From assembly GCA_003255065.1 (NCBI GenBank), contig QAOA01005043.1, forward strand, positions 28,693-92,692: a stretch of DNA of 64,000 nt, written 5' to 3'. Below the pieces are notes generated by a model that worked only from the letters and a program-made list of their open reading frames with translations, did not search any database and was not told the origin of the DNA. A program made the position numbers and the translations under genes. Numbering within the stretch: the stretch's first letter is position 1; each line of letters opens with the position of its first letter. Origin of the DNA: Cercis canadensis. Taxonomy: Eukaryota; Streptophyta; Magnoliopsida; Fabales; Fabaceae. Below, in pieces: positions 21,573 through 33,520 of this stretch.

Positions 21573-22711
21573 ATAATTGTTCTAAATAATTATTTTACTT
21601 CAAATATTTGTTATGAAATCATTGACAAATATTTTAGAAAATGCCTAATCATATTGACATAATTTTTTTGAGGAAAATTTTGCAAATAATTTTATTTTTT
21701 CTTTACAAGGTAGCATATTGTGCTAGCTAAAGGGAAGCAACGTAGATCATGGGAATGACATTTGACATCAATGCTCTAATTTTTATAACCCAAGAAGGTT
21801 TTACTAGATCCAAATATCAATAGCTTCAAATGATTACTTTTGTTTAAACTCAAATAGCCATATCTTTTTTTCTCAGTAATAATGGTTTACCATTTGATTT
21901 CATATTCTAATCCTCAAGTGAGGGGACAAGAAAAGTCCAAGAGGATGGTCACGTTTCACCAAAACAGTTAAATGTTTTAGGATCAAGTAGAAATTTGAAG
22001 TTGAAATATTCTACATATAGAGCACATTAATAAGAGTAACGTCTTCATGGTAATGGATGCGGGAAATGCTATTCTAATTTTTTTTTTTAACTAAACATAA
22101 GAATAATCACTCTCAGAAGATGAAGATTTGAATGGAATTGTTATTTCTTCTCACCAAATTTTTAATATATTTTTTAGCAAATTTTTAAGATTTTTTATGG
22201 TATTAAATTTTGAGGACTAGTTATTAATTATGCGTAGTTGGGATGACATCTTATCTTTCCATAATATTTGAGGAGGTTATTGAAATTCTTGTTTGCTTCG
22301 ATACAAAAGCAACTTAATATATAGAAAATCAACTAAAGAAAGAATAATCAATCTATGTACTAATATGTAACTATGTCAATCAAGTAATCATACTGTAAGA
22401 ATTATCTTGACAGCATCTTGACGGTTGTCTAAGAAACTGTAAAATTCATGAACTTGAGAGTAATATTTAATTACAACACGTAAAAGCTTAGAATAATTTC
22501 ACCCTTCTCTTTGGTTCTTCCTCTTAACATCATGGAGATTCTCATTCCTCTCTTTTCTTTATGGTCAGTGGTTATCATGTGTGTTATCTGTGATTTATTA
22601 ATAACCAATCCACTCCAAATAATCACCCCACTCATACCAATGACAATCACATCTTAGAGAAGAATAAACTAGAACTAATAAAATTACGAGTATAATGGCT
22701 ATCATGAATAT
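21573..22711. other. Intergenic DNA between the SINE and the CYP87 upstream region
   Basis: No supported gene. AT-rich, with scattered homopolymers only. Confidence 0.5.
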
Positions 22712-22935
22712 TGTGCCACTCGAATTATTAAAGTCTGCGTTCCTTCTACAGGAGAGGATGGCTTGATTTGGACAGGCACCAATTCTGGTGAATTCTCTGT
22801 TAAATCGGCTTATTAAGATTAACAATCTTCAGAACTTCAACAGGAATAATGGAGAGGCTTGGAGGAAAACATATATGGAAAACACCAATTCATAATAGAA
22901 TGAAAATGATTCTAGTCATACTGGCCAGAGTGGGC
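22712..22935 (+). pseudogene. LINE reverse-transcriptase C-terminal fragment
   Basis: Translation gives GEDGLIWTGTNSGEFSVKSAY, a stop, then after decay IWKTPIHNRMKMIL. D-x-L-I-W-x-x-x-x-x-G-x-F-S-V-K-S-A-Y followed by IWK...P.K...F is the signature of the zf-RVT region of plant L1-type LINEs. It carries stops and a frameshift. It lies 190-410 bp upstream of the CYP87 start codon. Confidence 0.7.
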
Positions 22936-23036
22936 ATTATTGATGATGAGAGAGAGGGAGAAAAGAACTTAACTAGAAAGTGGTTGGGAAAAAGACCAAA
23001 CAATAAATTTTTAGACACCTGTCATGAATTCTCCCT

Positions 23037-23044
23037 TATAAATA
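23037..23044 (+). promoter_or_regulatory. Candidate TATA box of the CYP87 gene
   Basis: TATAAATA in the context CCCTTATAAATACC, 81 bases upstream of the chosen ATG at 23125. The spacing allows a leader of about 50 bases. Confidence 0.6.
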
Positions 23045-23124
23045 CCATGCCTATCTGTCTCCACTTTTGTCATAAACCACTCATCATCTCAATCGAGGGA
23101 GGTGAAGATAGCTCTCTACTCACA

Positions 23125-25691
23125 ATGTGGATACTGGGACTGTCAGTTGTGGCTATGCTTGTCATCTATTGTACCCACTTAATTATTTCTTGGAGGAACC
23201 CAAAAGACACTAGAGTTCTCCCTCCAGGTTCTATGGGATTACCATTTATTGGAGAAACCCTTCAGATGTTGATTCCTAGTTACTCACTAGACCTCCACCC
23301 CTTCATCAAAAAGAGAATCCAAAGGTAATATATATTTCATAGCCACTCATACCTTTTGATTTCTCTAATACTCTTCAGTTTGTTAAGTTATTCTCCAACC
23401 TTTTTCCTTTCAGATATGGTCCAATATTTCGAACTAGGGTGTGGGGTAGATCAGTTGTAATGTCAGCTGACCCTGATTTCAACAATTACATCGTTCAGCA
23501 AGAAGGCAAGTCAGTTGGAATATGGATAGGGCCATTATCAGCATTCATAGCAGAAGGTAACGATGAAGCTCAGATACTTGGAAGTGATTCTCTCCACAGG
23601 TACGTTAGAAGTATCACTCTCAATCATCTGGGTGCTGAAAGCATTAGACAAAAGTTGCTTCCTCAACTAGAAGACAAGATTGGAGAAGTCCTTCACAATT
23701 GGTCAAATCAGGAATCTGTTGAACTGAAACAGGCTATCTCAATGGTATAAACTTCGACCTTCCCCATTTCAAATGTGTTTGTCATGTTTCAGGAAAAGAA
23801 AAAAAAAAAACAATAATCTGATCTTTTGTCATGACAGATGAGTTTTCACTTGTTTGCAAAGCATTTATTCGGATATGATGTTGAAAAGTTACCTGACGCT
23901 AGTTGGATAACAGATCAGTTATTCTCTAGATTTTCAGACGGGACCCTTTCATTTCCCTTCAATATTCCTGGTACTAAATACCATAAATTTCTGAAGGTAA
24001 TAAACACAATAAAAGAGTTTCTTAACTATAGATATTAAATCTTTAGAATGATTATCATATGAATAAAACCTTTAGTAGCATGCCTGTACTTTATCTATGT
24101 CTCAAGCTCTAATGAGTTTTAATGGGAAGGAGTGTGTTAAAAGAGAGAGAGATCAAATTATCTTCACCTATAGCTTAAAGATGAGTAGTTTCTCGACATG
24201 CTTTGTCTATCTCTAAGCCTAAGTATTTGTCCAATCAATACATCGAGGGAAAACAAAAAAAGGGTAATGGGATGCTTGGAAACAGTCCACAATTCACACT
24301 TAAAGGCTTCTAGGTGAGGAAAAGTTGAGAGAAAAAATTTAATTCTCCGCCTAACAATTCGAACTTTTAAAGAGAATAATTCCTTGACATTTAATATTTT
24401 TCTGTTTATATATATTTATTCAGGCAACAAAGCAAGTATTTACAACTATCAAGAATATCGTGAAGGAAAGACGCACTTCACGTAAAATATATCACGGAGA
24501 TTTTCTCGATGAGGCAATTAGTGACATTGGAACCCAGAATATTTTGACTGAAGATACAGTTTCCACCATAACATTAGGGATTACATTTGCAAGTGTTGTG
24601 GCAACTTCATCAATTATGACATTAATGTTCAAGTTTCTGTCAGAATATCCTTCAGTCATAGAGGAACTTATAGTATGCAGATATAAACTCAATTATTTAT
24701 TTATCATTATTACCAAAAATTATTTATTTAGCATGCAATTGTTTGCATTAGTGTAAAGACTAATTCTTTGACAATAATTCATCTATATACTAGGCCGAAC
24801 ACGAGGAAATTCTCAATAGGAGAGACAAATCAAGTTCCTCATTGACATGGGAAGAATATAAATCAATGAATTTTACCCAACAAGTAATGTCAAAATCTCT
24901 AAATTGTATGCATTTTATTTCTTTAGAATATTTATAGCACGCTAATGATGTTCGTATATCTACCTGTTGGTGTGCAAATTTCAGGTAATCAATGAGGCTC
25001 TTAGGTTCTCAGTTTTGCTTCCTGCGTTATTCCGAATAGCACTGAAAGATATTCAAATAAAAGGTATGTTGTACGTTTCATTTACTCCAAAATATCATTT
25101 TCTCTATATATTTTTCTACATGAAGGAGAAATAATTTACATAGCGCAACATTTCCAGAATACGCAATCTCATCTGGTTCGATCATTATGGCCGTCACTCC
25201 AGCTCTTCATATGGACCCTAAAATATTTGAGGATCCACTTACCTTCAATCCATGGCGCTGGAAGGTTCTTGAGAAATTCCCTTTTTAGTTTGTGAGAGTT
25301 AGATCACAAATGATAAACCTTTTCAAAGCTGACACTTTCTTACTTTATAATGGATGCAAGGACCTTGATTCCTACACTGTATCCAAATTCTTCAGGCCTT
25401 TTGGTATGGGAATGAGACAATGTCCAGGGGCAGAGTTAGCTAGGGCATTCGTGGCCACCTTTCTTCATGTTTTGGTCACAAAATATAGGTACAATACATC
25501 AGAGTCTGATACACTTCTTATGCTTTGAGTATAGTAATCTTTTGTAAAGTTCTGCAGCAAGAGAGCTTCATCATTCTTGGAACTTTTTTTATGGTAGGTG
25601 GAAAAAAATCAAAGGAGGAGAAGTGGTGCGGACTCCCATTCTCGCATTTCCAGATGGCTTTCATATCAAGGTATGGAAGAAGGATAATTAA
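23125..25691 (+). CDS. CYP87-type cytochrome P450, nine exons, intact frame
   Basis: Exons: 23125-23324, 23414-23744, 23838-23996, 24424-24672, 24794-24883, 24985-25063, 25158-25264, 25361-25488, 25598-25691; every intron is GT-AG and phases agree, giving 478 residues, normal for CYP87. Seen: N-terminal membrane helix (WILGLSVVAMLVIY), hinge LPPGSMGLPFIGETL, K-helix EALR, PWRW, heme loop FGMGMRQCPG with the Cys ligand, end KVWKKDN. CYP87s (CYP85 clan, ER membrane) oxidise triterpenes and sterols; this substrate is unknown. Odd: where the I-helix normally has the acid-alcohol pair (family pattern A-S-F-E-T-T-S), this protein reads ASVVATS, so the acid and the first Thr are lost. An in-frame ATG at 23047 would add 26 residues; I prefer 23125 because the membrane helix then starts the protein. 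Confidence 0.85.
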
Positions 25692-28384
25692 AATGAAACC
25701 TGTGATTCACATCAAGCTCTTCAGGAAGCATAAATCAATTACGAGCATAAAATAAAAACATGTCATGGTCCAATTGGGTAGTTTACTTTCAATTGTGTAT
25801 CCGAAGTACACTTGTAATGTTATTTTCTTTTTTAGTACATCAAGAAGTTGTTACTACCATGTATGTCTAATAAGCCAATTTCTCAAGCAGGATTTGTATC
25901 TTAAGTGGCTTCTTATTCTCTGCAATTGTAATTCTCGATGCATGTGATACTTATTGTTTAAGGGTTTGTGTCTAATCCAAAAGAAAATTGATTTCCGGGT
26001 GTAAAATAATGAAATTGACGCATGATGAGGAGAAGATATTGCAATTGGACCTATATGTCAAGGGCCGAACAACCATTTCCCTAATAATTAGTGTCATCAT
26101 ACCTAACATTGAAAGGGCTTTTTATTAATCAGCTAAGAAACAAATTTTATATTTAACCATATATAAATACAACCAATATATATATATATAAGTACTTGCT
26201 TATTTTCGTAATCTAACTAATGAAATTCTTTAAAACTAGATATTTGAAATTGCAAGTTGAGCAAAACACAAGCCCTAATATATAACCGGCTCAACATAGT
26301 TCCACCCTGATTGCATATTATTTCTGATTTTACTATAGTAACGAATTTTATTGGTATGACTTGACAAATGACTGAAAATGTTTTGTAATGATCGTTGTTG
26401 TGTCTTAGAATGGAACATTTCTATTTTGAAATTTCCTTGTGTTGCAGAATAAATATATTCTTTGACACTGGTGAAGACAACAAAAGTAATTCCTCATGAA
26501 AAATCCACAAAGACATATGCTCGATTTCTTTGTTGTTTCATATCAGTTCAGGACCAAAAAAAAAAAAAATCTAATTTCAAACATTTCTAAATCCTGTTTC
26601 ATATCAATTTATCAATATGATTATGATAATAGGAGAAAGAAAATTCTAATAATTTGAATAGTAGTTAAAAGGACATGTGTGGAAGTTAAGGGAATTGTTG
26701 TTTAAGAATCTAAGAGCATGCTTGGTTGGATGGCGCAAGGTTAGAGGGAATAAGAAAAGGAATAAGAATATGTGAAGATAAAAAAAAAAAAATCATGTTT
26801 GTTAGCAATGTTGAAATAGGAATGACCCCATTATATTAAATAAGAGATAGCCAATACTCTCTCTAAAAATAGTCTAATTTAAGAAATTATCCTTTATAAT
26901 TTTAAAATTGCAAAAATGCCTTATCATTAATTGACCAATCTTTCAGGACAAGAAAAAAACCCTAATTAACCGTAAATTATTTTATTAATATCTGTTAACT
27001 GGATTTGAGTCCAGTCATGTTAGAAATAAGTACATGACGATGTCATGTTAGCGTGATATCAACTGTTCGTTTTCATTAAAAATCGATCAATGTTAGAAAG
27101 AGTGCCACATCATCCAAAAGGTTTTATCTTTTCTTTTTCTTTTTTTCTCCCTCTCGTTAAAAATGTTCAGCGTTGTGGTTATAGCAATCTTTTAGTCATC
27201 ATCCTCCATGGAATCCTTTCAATCTGCTTCAACTATTTTGCTTGAGCAAAGGCTTGGGGAGTTTCTCCTATAATCCTTTCAGTATGGCGAATGCTTACAT
27301 GGCACAACGCTGGCCATAGATGGAGTTTTGTTTGAGATAAATCACATCAGTGACATCAACAAGCTATTAAGAACTTTATTTGTGTCACTATGTATATCTC
27401 AACATTAATACTAATCTGAATCATACAAATTTAAAATTAGATCATTCATTTAAATTTAAAGTTCTTCTACACAATTCATATTCCATATCTACGGGCAAGC
27501 ACTTCTCATCTCTGTTTTCGGTGCCATAAATACTGAGATAACAATAACACACCAGCACTATGGAATGAAATGCTTACTCATAGTCATATGTGTGGACCAA
27601 CACCAGCTACCCTGCCTATCATTAATATTTGTATATATTTTGGTCTTTGGAACTTATTAAAAAAATATCTCCAAAAAAAAAAATCAAGATCTTACGTTCC
27701 ACCTAAAAAATTCAGCCCCTAAACATTTTAATCAGCAGCGGTAACATCAGACAATGAATTCAACATTTAATCGCAACGACTACCAATCGACAGGAAATTA
27801 AAAAGACATGACTTTGATTATTTCCTTTCCTAGCTTTGTCAAAGGATCGAGGTGCTAGTTGAGATAAGGTTCGTTGGACACATTATTAATTTATGGTTGG
27901 GAGTTGCACTTGCTAGTTGCCACACTACAATACCATAAACCTAGCAATATTTAGTAGTTTACAGAGAAGAAATATATTCTTGGCTTTTTTGTTCTTTGGG
28001 TTCAGCGCAAATTTTAATTAAATTAAAATAACTTGATGTGAGTTAAATGTTTAAATAATTGATGTATTTTAAATTTAATTAAGTCTAAAAAATTTGACTG
28101 TTCTGCATAACTCCTTATTTATTTATTGTATTTTTCTTGTATAACTATTAGATTATACCATAATAGCTAGTGTCTAAATGCTATAACTCACATTAAATCC
28201 CTTTCGTTTACTTGACCTTCATATTAAACCTAAAAAGAAAAGTTATATGACGGAACATGATACAGCAATAACCTTCAAACTTTCTGCAGTACAATCAGAA
28301 ACTTGCGATCCCTGATCTTGGTTAGAGAAAGTCCATGATCCTAAAATTGTTGAATTAAGAGTATGCCTACTGTGCTTGAAATGT
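25692..28384. other. Intergenic DNA downstream of CYP87
   Basis: AATAAAA-type polyadenylation signals lie near 25747-25755. The rest is AT-rich with no supported gene. 26705-26770 (GAGCATGCTTGGTTGGATGG) resembles the end of a small MITE, but no matching end was found. Confidence 0.5.
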
Positions 28385-28715
28385 AACGCTTGCATTAGGC
28401 TTCACTGCTATATGCATGTTTTAAACTCGTGCCTCAAAATTATTACCTTTTCTTCTGTCAATATTCTAGGGCTAAACTATTTTGCATATTTGGAAGGGTT
28501 ATGACAGAGGATTGTGGAGGCTTCTCATGGTGACTCAGAAATTTTAAAAAGAAAGTATAATAAGGTATTCATGGGCACTCATTCTTTCAAGGCAAGTTGA
28601 AGATGTGCAGTGAGGGATAGCCATTCTTGAAATATAATTCTGCATAGTAAATTCAGTACTTTTATTTCTTTAATCGTTTATGTATTTGTTGTTCTATGTA
28701 TTACTACATGTCGTC
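28385..28715. repeat. Four-copy dispersed repeat, copy c
   Basis: Very similar to 46345-46715 (GCTTGCATTAGGCTTCACTG, CTATATGCATGTTTT, AATATTCTAGGGCTAAACTA) and more distantly to copies a and b. No coding frame. Confidence 0.75.
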
Positions 28716-29597
28716 TCTAACTGCTGCCTATGAACTTGCAACCCTTCTCCCGTATCCCTCTCTCTCACGTCTCCCTCTCACATCTCTTATTTTCCCATTT
28801 ATCAGCACATGCACATGCACATGCACCCACCTCTTGTAACTTCTCTTTCTTATTAGAAATAAAACTACCCATATACTTACACCCACCCACGTCTCTTTTC
28901 TTTTATCACTAAACTATTATATTTTTTTTATTTTTTTTCTGTTATTTGGAAAGAAATCAGTGTCTGCAGTCACCCATTGCCTTCGCAATCCACTTCCAAG
29001 TAATATTTCTTCTACCCTCAAACCCTTCTCCCCATATACATTTTCTGAAACCATCTTCCATTTTTGGGATGTCTCTGAGTGGATTCCAACTCCTCTTCAA
29101 CCATGTATGGGATTCACAAAGTAATGGGTTTCCCTTTCACGCACCTACCCCTTTGAAAATAACCCCATTAAATTAGACATCTGATCCCATACCTTGTAGC
29201 TGTTCCACGAAATTCCTCCCTTGCCTCCCTTCTTGGTAACAAAAATTGAGAGTAAATTTTTATTCCAGTGAATAAATTGATGAGTTTGTGTTTTCTTCAT
29301 TTCCTCTTTCTGTGCCTAGTTCTATTTTCTTCATTTGCTATCCTGCGAATTCTGCAAATGTTTGGTGCCTAATGTACTTACCACAGAGGGGAAAACCATT
29401 CTGAAGTTCAAGTAATAATATATAATATGCATTCAGATTAGAATTCCTGGCACGTATTGATAATTTCACAATAATCCCAGGTTTATCTTCTTTCATTTTG
29501 TTGTTGCTTTTACTGATTAGTTGGTAGAAAGTTTGTAGGAGATGAGTTTTTCTAGTTAAATTGGATTACAGCATATTTATGATTTTACATATGATTA
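28716..29597. other. CT-rich then mixed DNA, no gene supported
   Basis: 28735-28900 is rich in CTC/TCT and contains (GCACAT)n. It looks like a leader-type sequence, but short open frames here show no family resemblance. Confidence 0.45.
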
Positions 29598-29605
29598 GTT
29601 TGTGG

Positions 29606-30313
29606 CTCTGTTGCACCGGGACGCCAAATTTGGCCACGTCCCCGTTTCGGAAACGGGAAGGAAACGCGAAACGCGTCCCTGCGGAGGAAACGCAGCTGAG
29701 AGAAAGAGGAAGAGAGAGAGACAGAGAAGGATAGAGAGAGGGAGGGAGGGAAGGGGGGGCTGGGGCAGGGCAAGGACAGGGGCTGAGAGAGAGAGAGAAT
29801 GAGAGAGAGAGACAAGGAGAAGGAGGGAGGGAGGGGTGCAGGGGCAGGGGGCTGAAACGGAGGAAACGCAGCTGAGAGAGAGGGGAAGAGAGAGAGAGAG
29901 AGGGAGGGAGGGAGGGAGGGAAGGGGGCTGGGGGGTGCTGGGGCAGAGCAAGGACAGGGGCTGAGAGAGAGAGAGAATGAGAAAGAGAGACAAGGAGAGG
30001 GAGGGAGGGGTGCAGGTGCAGGGGCGCCGAAACGTGAGTGAGGGAGGGAGAGGGGGAGGGGGAGGGGTTGATTTTTTATTTTTTATTTTTTTTAAAAAAA
30101 TTGCTAGTTGTTATTTTTTTTTTTGTTAATACTTAATATTAATTAGTTATTAGATGTTATTTATTTGTTAAGAATTAATGATTAATATTTTTTAATGTTT
30201 GAGAATTTTAATATTTTTTATTTTATTATATATATATACATGTGGCGTCCCCATACCCTGTTTTTTAAAAAATTGCCGTACCCACGTTTCGTCCCCATCC
30301 CCGTGCAACATAG
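29606..30313. mobile_element. hAT-like non-autonomous DNA transposon (MITE), 708 bp
   Basis: Terminal inverted repeats: left CTCTGTTGCACCGGGACG, right (reverse complement) CTATGTTGCACGGGGATGG. It is flanked by a perfect 8-bp duplication GTTTGTGG at 29598-29605 and 30314-30321, the size expected for hAT elements. It encodes no transposase. Its core is an extremely G-rich tandem array. Confidence 0.75.
29682..30066 (+). repeat. G/A-rich tandem array inside the MITE
   Basis: Two units of about 175 bp (29682-29857 and 29858-30030) share CGGAGGAAACGCAGCTGAGAG, GCAAGGACAGGGGCTGAGAG and (GGGA)n blocks. 29902-29927 has six successive G-runs of three or more separated by A or AA, a strong G-quadruplex motif on the plus strand. 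Confidence 0.9.
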
Positions 30314-30321
30314 GTTTGTGG

Positions 30322-32216
30322 TACCTATCGAAAGGGTTTGTGTCTTTGATGCAATTTATGTGGTGGGTGGGACCAAAATTAATTGGCTTGAAATTATGCG
30401 CTGTCTTATGTTTATGCAAATGAGTTTTAACTTGTGATAATGTTTGAATTCTTTTATTGTTTGAGAAATTGCTGGAGGTTGAGCTCCGGTTTGTTTTTAT
30501 GAAGACTTTTTTAAATACCTTAAGATGGTTCATATGATTTCTTTTAGATGGATTTAGAATTTGTCCTGCTTTGATTACTTTCTTGTGTCATGGTTTTATT
30601 TGAGAGGTTTCCGTTGTTTGTACTTCTAAATCAGGATAGAGTATTAATTCTTCTATTTATTTTGATTAACTTAATTCGGATTTTTGTTTTTGTTTTTTTA
30701 TATGAAACTTGATAGGGAGCTTGATGTCATAGCTGCTTTGGTTTCCACATGTTTTGGTTTTAATGATAGAATGTAGTATAATTCCTGTCAACTCAGGGGT
30801 CTTGGAAAGGAACAAAGTTATTAATTGGGAATATTTGATTCCCTGCAAGGTCTCTTTGTAATCTTGATGGTTTATATTCATTTTAAGTTTGATAGGCTTT
30901 CTTGAATTGTTGGCAACAGTTATTTACATTTGTGTTTGATCATCATTATTGTCTTAGTTCATCTTGTGATGAAACTCTCGGCCTAATCATGGGAAAAAAT
31001 ATTATAGTTTTTGTATGTCAATTTCCAGTGCGTGCTATTTGTTCTGACATTTAAATTGCTTCTGGTTCGTAATGGGTAGATTTTTTTATCATGTATGTTT
31101 CTATTTGAATACGGCCATTTTAGATGAAAATCTGGTATTTGCACACTAAGTTGTTGGATGTTACTCACTAGAAATTTAGTCAATGGTTTCAATTTTGATA
31201 AGGTTCCTAAGATAACCTATTCTACTCATAAGAGATAGAAAAAGTTGAACAATGAAACAAGCATATCAGATGAAGATGATGCTGCACCATGTCCTTGCAT
31301 TGCACCGCACTCCTCTTTCATTATTCCCTTTACCACAACTGTTGATATGCAAAGTCGGTATTCAAGTGAGTTCTAGGTCATATGCCATTATTGTTAGGTC
31401 TCTCTATTCTTAGCTGAGGTTAGAGGACCAAACTTTCGTACCATCAGTATTCTATAGTCTATACTTTTATGCAAGTAGTCACTTAGCTTTAGCTACAATG
31501 CCACAGTTCCATCTCTACTGCATGCATGCATGATAGGAATTGTTTGAGGTTGTTGATGGCTGTAGTGTATGTGACCAGTACTGTACCTTCCTATTGAAGG
31601 GCAAAATTGGCTTAAATTAGAGGTTCTTATTTCTAAATGAAATCCATGAAATAGCAAGATATCATTTGAAATTCAAATTATAGAGGGAAGAGAAGGAATG
31701 GGGTAAAGTTTCAGTTGGAAAGATGTTGATTGATGATAGTTAAATGAGTAGGTACTATAAACTATTTAAAGCTGCAGTTCTATCTGTAATAAGTGATTAA
31801 GTGTTGGGTTTTTCAAGGAAACGATTAGGGAATTATTAATTGATTGATTACTTAATTAATTGATTAATTAATTAATTATCCTTTATTATTTCATAGAAGC
31901 TAGAGATTTAGAAAGTGTGTAAATGATTTTAAAGAAAAGGCACATGCAGAGCACCCCATTGGACCTAAAAGAAAAGTGCAGTCCATAGGCAGCCCCAGTC
32001 CTTCACATGTCTGTCAATAAGATCTGGTCATGGTCATGCATGATGAATTACATAATCGACTACAAGACACTCTCCTTGGGTTATCATGATGCAGGTTATC
32101 AGAGGGAATTGTCCTGTATTTATAGAATTTAATGAACATACTTAATTTATTAAGTTGCTTCCAATTTGTCAACTCCTCTGTCATCTGTTCTTTCAGTACT
32201 TGCATTTTATGCATTA
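30322..32216. other. Intergenic DNA, nothing recognised
   Basis: No coding, RNA or element structure is supported over this stretch. There is a simple (ATTA/ATTG)n patch at about 31838-31876. Confidence 0.5.
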
Positions 32217-33520
32217 TGTTAGCCCCACAAGTCTCTAATCCTGTTTTGATAATAACAATAATGTCTTGTGTCTTGTTATTTCTTATATGTGTTGTTTGTC
32301 TTGTTACTATTAATCTATGTTGTGTTTATAAGTTGTATCTAGAGCAAATTATTTGAAGTGAAGCCTGGCAGAACTTGTTCTTAAGGACCAATTCTTGTCT
32401 CTGTGATGAGTCTTAAATATTGCTGATGTGGATGAAGTTTGCCGAGGACTCTCCAGCCAAAGTTGGCCTTTTACAATCCAACTAAGAGATAAGTTAGTAA
32501 GAGTGAAAAATCTTTCTTGAAGTGACTAATGCATAGTTTCCTTTTTTTAAGGAACACTCCATCCACTTTCTCTTACACAAAATAAGACCTTTTGACACAA
32601 AAGGACAAAAGACTTTTTGGTTGATGGAAAGTGTGTCAGCAAGTGGAAAAACTTTCTCCTTTGCCTCTTTGATAGTCTTTCACATGGGTTTTCTTTGCCT
32701 TGAGAAGAGAAAGGTTTCAAGACTTCTCCTTAGCCTTTTTCATAGCTCTTCACGCGCGCAAGAAAACACAAGGAAGCAAATAAAGCAAGGGAGACTTCCA
32801 AGGCTTCGGTAAGACATGAAGTGAAGAAAGAAGAAAATATTCTAGAGAGAGAAGGAACCCATTATTGAGAGCTTTGCTCTTCTTCTTCCTCTCGGCCATC
32901 TTCTCATGCTTCAACTTTCTCATTGTTTCATATCTACTCTTTGAGAGAGTTTCTTCTTGGGGCTATACCTAAACACTTGGGTTTTGTATCTTGGATTTCT
33001 ATGGGAGAAATCCATAAGAGTGATCTCTAGAGTTAGAGAGAGAGAGTTCATAGTGAGCTTGAGAAACAAAAATCATGGTTAAGCTTGGAAAAATAAACTT
33101 GTTAAGCTTGGAGAAGCTTGGAAAAATAAACTTGTAAAGCTTGGAGAAACTTGGACAAATAAAGTTGAAGAATAGTGGAACCCCATTTGTGGTAGAAGTG
33201 GATGTAGGCTTTTTAAGCTGAACCACTATAAAGACTTGTACATATTCTCTTTCCCTTCATCTCTTTAATTTTGAGCTATTTACACTTGTGAATCTTCTCT
33301 GTCTTCATCTCTGATTTCTCTGGATAATTTTCTGTTGTTGTTTTTTATGATGTGCTAAGTTATTCTGCTCTATTCAAATCTGGTATTTGGCGTAGAACTA
33401 GTTTTTAAGAACTAGTTTGTAAGAACCAGTTCTTACACAAATTTGTGATTTGAATTCGTTTTTTATGAGCAATTTTTAGCAACTCTTATTCACCCCTCCC
33501 CCCTAGGAGTATTTCCTACA
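32217..33520 (+). mobile_element. Probable solo LTR or LTR remnant (Copia-like)
   Basis: It starts TGTTAGCCCCACAAG and ends TATTCACCCCTCCCCCCTAG plus a short tail to TTTCCTACA; such an ending is common in LTRs of large plant Copia elements. Inside are TTAAGCTTGGAGAAGCTTGG-type tandem repeats (about 33080-33165). No primer site or protein follows, and I found no matching target duplication, so the exact ends are uncertain. Confidence 0.4.

Noticed and set aside
25265-25360. In-frame stop after PWRWK taken as a lesion in the CYP87 gene
   Set aside because: A GT donor at 25265 and an AG acceptor at 25359-25360 remove it and restore the expected PWRW to heme-loop reading frame.
28730-29176. Short open frames as a possible small gene
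   Set aside because: CT-rich composition, no domain or splice pattern, and no paralogous support.
29585-29993. Long Ser/Leu/Pro-rich or Arg/Glu-rich open frames in the G/A-rich region
   Set aside because: They are low-complexity translations of (GGGA)n and (GA)n repeats inside a MITE, present on both strands.
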